Positions 60,311-64,000 of a DNA stretch of 64,000 bases are shown one piece after another (within the stretch, counting starts at the first letter, position 1; each line of letters starts with the position of its first letter). The position numbers and the translations under genes are program-made. The notes beneath the pieces were generated by a model. That model was not told the origin of the DNA and made no database searches. It was given only the letters and a program-made list of their open reading frames with translations. Source of the DNA: Chondrosia reniformis (Eukaryota; Porifera; Demospongiae; Chondrillida; Chondrillidae); contig OX359195.1 of the NCBI GenBank assembly GCA_947172415.1, forward strand, positions 5,121,501 through 5,185,500. Direction: 5' to 3'.

Positions 60311-61738
60311 TTACAGTAAAATGTTACTGAAGTCATCACTGAAGAATGATGCATCCAAAGAATTGCCCCAGTTTGAAAAGTTGTAACTTGAAAGTACATC
60401 TGTTTGAGGAAAAATGCTTGGTCTGGAGAATGTCTGGAATTCCCACTGCGGTGCAGTTGGCTCGAAAATGTTTCTTTTCTCCTTAATTCCACCCTCTTGA
60501 ATATCAGTCAATGGACCCTGGATAAAATTAACTTCAGGTTCACAGCTGCCAAATACAGTTGTCAGAGGAGGCAGGGGTGGAGGTTGGCGGATGTAGAAGG
60601 AAGATGGTACTGCAGCATGAGTCCTCCTACTTGACTGCTCAGAAGAATCGCTCGCTGGTGATCCAAAGGATGGAAAGGGGGAAAGTGACTGACCAAAGCC
60701 AGAGTCTTCACTCTCTTTAGATGGAGTTGGGGAAGAAGATCTAGGAGACTTTTCTGATGATGTCTTTCCATTCAACTTCTCATAAGCATCTCGTACTGGC
60801 ATGTCCGTCTGTAATAGCTGTGCCAAGAGTGATCCTTCACTCTTCTTCTCCTGTTTTGGTTGCTCTACAGGTGCATCTTCCAGAATGGTGTCCAGTGTTG
60901 ACAGGGAGGATTTCCTTGATGAAGGCTGATACAGGTCGTTATCCAAGTCATCCAGAAACCTCTCCCAGGGTTCTGGTTCAGGACTGCTCATGACAACTGG
61001 TGGAGACCCATTGACAGAGCTGGGCAGAGAACTGTAATCACTGAATGAATCCACCATTTTGATATCATTCTCTGAGCCTTTTCTTTTAGCGACATACTGG
61101 TAGTTAGATCCTTCAGTTACTGGCTCTCTACCAATATTTATTCTTGGTTTTTTGGCCAGAGATTCTTCGGGTACTGTCGGATTTTGTCTGTTTCCACTTT
61201 TACAGCACAGATCTAGAGTACCAGAAGGACCCCTCTTTTTGAAGAGTGAGTTAGCTTTATCTGGAAGGAGATACGTAGAGAGTATATATCAATCACTGAT
61301 TTAGGTTTCTATGCTAAATAGACTAAGTTAATATTTGTATGCAGTCCGCGTATGAAATTCATGCTAAAGTTCACCCAAAAGCTTACCGACAAGCGCTGCG
61401 GGCATCCTCAGGTCTGGTAGATTCTGTGATGTTTCAAACGTGTTCAACAGCAAGGAGACGGACGGAAGGTCATCTTGTTGACTCTCGGCAGCCCCATCAA
61501 CTTGCGCTGACTTTTGGTATTGGTAACTTTGGCCCTTCAAAAAGAGAATATAAAGCGAATAAAATCACATAGTCTTGTAAAACAGATTACATATACAAAG
61601 TTTTGACTATCTCCTCCAATCAGATTCTAAGGTGCTAATATATACGTGTAATCGTAGCTATAGGCAATGTCAATCGTAATTAAATCTTACCAGTTTTGGA
61701 GTGGGCTTGTTGGTGTTGCGAATGAATCCTCGACACAT
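60311..61738 (-). CDS. Unknown LXXLL-containing protein, paralogue of the gene at 43464-45012
   Basis: Exons 61738-61691 (48 nt), 61534-61387 (148 nt) and 61260-60311 (950 nt), with the same phases as the paralogue, give 381 aa. The start MCRGFIRNTNKPTPKL is conserved. The first LXXLL is lost (LNTFE here), while EGSLLAQLLQTDMP is kept. The segment SENDIKMVDSFSDYSSLP replaces SEHAIETVDSFSDYSSLP, and a region near the middle (FYIRQPPPLPPL) differs. The C-terminus FFSDDFSNILL and even the first 45 bases after the stop codon are nearly the same. Nuclear coregulator-like composition; function unknown. Confidence 0.87.
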
Positions 61739-64000
61739 CTTCTAAAATTGAGACTGATCCTAAATTAAATAAATTATATATCTATAATATTCATACAGAA
61801 TGACGCATATTTTCTATCGTCCATGTATACGGAGCTGTAAATTGACAACTTACAATCGAAAATTGAATGTCAAAGAAACCAAAATCCGTATATAGAGATA
61901 ACTTTAAAATTACAGATAAACCTTGTAGCCTAACTGTCTTAAAATATAATATTATGAACAGTCACGACCAGTTATATTAGTATTATGTAGGCATTTCCGT
62001 TTGCCATATTTGGTATATAAACACGACTCGTCGCTGGCCTCAAAAACATTTCAACATATAGCAAATTGTTCCATAACTGACATGGTGGAATTCCCAGAAA
62101 TAGACAGTGCATGGAGAATAATTATATAAAAGAAAAGAAAGGTGAAAGCTCCAAAGCTCTCCACTAGGTGTATATACTTCCCTATACATGAGGCAGATAC
62201 TCTTCCAGTATACAACATCCAGCTAGCAAACAAGTTGAATTGATTAATTAGTAATTGCCTCATAGTAGGGATGAATAGCCATATAAGGGTGACATTCCTG
62301 AGGATGAGGTTTTGCATATCTTCTGTGCCCTCACCCATAGACTATATTTCCTCCCTGGGTGAACCCTCTCATTCTCAAAACTTTCCTTTATTACTTCTAA
62401 TGACTGCATGACATATCATATTATTATGCATGTTCTGGAATATGATCATATGCAGAATAGCTAGGCATGGGGATGACATAAGACATAACATGTGGGACTA
62501 TAAAGTATGGATGATATATGAGGTGATGAGAGGTTATATTATACTGCATAAACAATTTTATCTCATGCTTTATCAAGCGAGGTTTTACTATAATATATAT
62601 AGGCCTTTACTCTAAAGTAGAAAACGATAATGGACCGGTATGCTATATACATATATTACATTATTCATGCGTATGCATATATACTAGCCTCCTTTTGACT
62701 GTATAATCATTTATGCAGACAGATATATTAATATTTATGGAGAAATTGTATATATTCTATTGATCTCTATGTATTTATATATATATTATGTACATATGTA
62801 CACATTATACCCATGCATGCATTTTTCCTGAGTGATATACAGGTACATTATTCCAACTATTCTATATGCTTAGCAAGTATCAAACCTAGCTAATGTATAT
62901 ACGTATAAAGACGTGTTTCTAAAAGTATACGTTTCTTTAAATTACAAAGTGTAACACATTTATCGACCATATTATTACAAATTATATTAACAAGTTTCAA
63001 TGCATCAGCAACAAAATGCAATCTTCACTGACCACCACTCTCCATAGTACGGCTTACTTTACTTCACTGCAGAAAGAAGTTTTTTTAATAATGACACATT
63101 TAATTAATTGTTGTTTAATTTACTGATAATCCTAATTGAATGCCAATACCACACTCCATTGCTTGAGTGTCTACTATAGAAATAGTTTAAGTATTACGAT
63201 GACCATAGTACATATGTTTGGGATCAAAAGGAGAAGGAAACAGTTGTTGATAGGAACACAGTACTGCATTGAGTAACTATATAGTCTGCCTTAGTCTACT
63301 ACATTGATCGCTGATGTTTTCCTTTAACAAAATGTTGGATGTCTAAAATTCTTATAATAAAATAAAATTTCAAATTCAGAAGCTTTAAAAAGATAAGATT
63401 AGTTGTACATACTGTATGTATTTATGAGGCTTCCAGAGGTTGGTTATATATATTGCAGACATTCACTAAATAGTGAAATATGTACACACACAGCTGATGC
63501 CTTCTTCAACGAACTCTCATTTGGCCATAAAAAACAGAGAAATAGTTCCTACTTCGCACACTAGTGAACCTCTATACATTTGAAATCCTCAAAGTAGTAA
63601 TGCTGAATACAATGTACAAGGAAAATCTATTTGACAAAACATTCCATACACTGTTCTGCCTGTTACTTAGCAACCATATGCATACTGTGTAATATTTTAT
63701 TTAAAACTTTAAAATGTTTTTACCCACTAAACAGTTATGCTCACCCACTCATACTATATAGCTCTAATGTGACAGGTCAGTAACAAATCCTATGATATCA
63801 TTACTTTGATGTGATGACTTAAGGGAATACAAAGATAGCATAAGGTGTGTACAATATGTTTCAATTCTAGGCCTACACAGAGCATATGAATATCATTATG
63901 TAGGCCTACATATTATAGTACATATGAATGTCATTATCTTAGTACATATGAATGTCATTATCTTAGTACATATGAATGTCATTATATGGTAAGTGTTATA
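61739..64000. other. Right-hand flank without recognised genes
   Basis: It should begin with the promoter of the LXXLL paralogue. It holds a degenerate dispersed repeat copy (62080-62205: GGTGGAATTCCCAGAAATAG, CCAAAGCTCTCCACTAGGTG) and a 24-bp tandem repeat at the right edge. No exon is seen on either strand. Confidence 0.5.
63916..63985. repeat. 24-bp tandem repeat, three copies
   Basis: TAGTACATATGAATGTCATT plus ATCT, starting at 63916, 63940 and 63964, with a diverged unit just before (ATATGAATATCATTATG). Confidence 0.9.

Overview
The window looks like nuclear DNA of an early-branching animal, most likely a demosponge. The evidence is spliced genes with GT-AG introns, an orthologue of the eukaryotic WD40 protein DCAF7, non-LTR retrotransposon remains, AT-rich introns full of TACGTA-type microsatellites, and gene families that fit no bilaterian family I can name. 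The species assignment is an inference. All exon models below were read by eye from splice sites and codon phase; none has transcript support.

Layout: every host gene I can support lies on the minus strand, so each list runs right to left in transcription. (1) 0.3-10.0 kb: a TPR-like repeat protein built from duplicated exon pairs, cut by the left edge; its introns hold two hammerhead/Penelope-like foldback elements and a dead reverse transcriptase. (2) 11.5-15.8 kb: a pseudokinase with a long acidic repeat insertion in its activation segment, coiled coils and two C2HC zinc fingers. (3) 16.3-20.2 kb: DCAF7 (WDR68), nine exons, 343 aa, with a minisatellite after exon 7. (4) 20.8-22.1 kb and 28.4-29.6 kb: two paralogues of an unknown, possibly transcriptional, protein. 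(5) 30.7-34.9 kb: a patchwork of direct and inverted duplications, followed by about 8.6 kb without a recognisable gene. (6) 43.5-45.0 kb and 60.3-61.7 kb: two paralogues of another unknown protein with LXXLL motifs. (7) 46.0-47.7 kb: a 5'-truncated non-LTR retrotransposon. (8) 48.2-53.0 kb and 53.4-57.9 kb: two tandem six-exon genes for four-pass membrane proteins of the innexin/pannexin/LRRC8 superfamily, each with a large C-terminal region that I do not recognise.

The channel pair is the most interesting content. Sponges are usually said to lack innexins and pannexins, yet these proteins show the four-TM layout with two cysteines in each extracellular loop. They carry different 18-bp coding repeats in the same exon and share patches of near identity that look like gene conversion. 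An array of 5'-splice-site-like hexamers follows exon 1 of the second copy. Other points of note are the hammerhead-like ribozyme cores, the pseudokinase and the exon-module duplication in the TPR gene.
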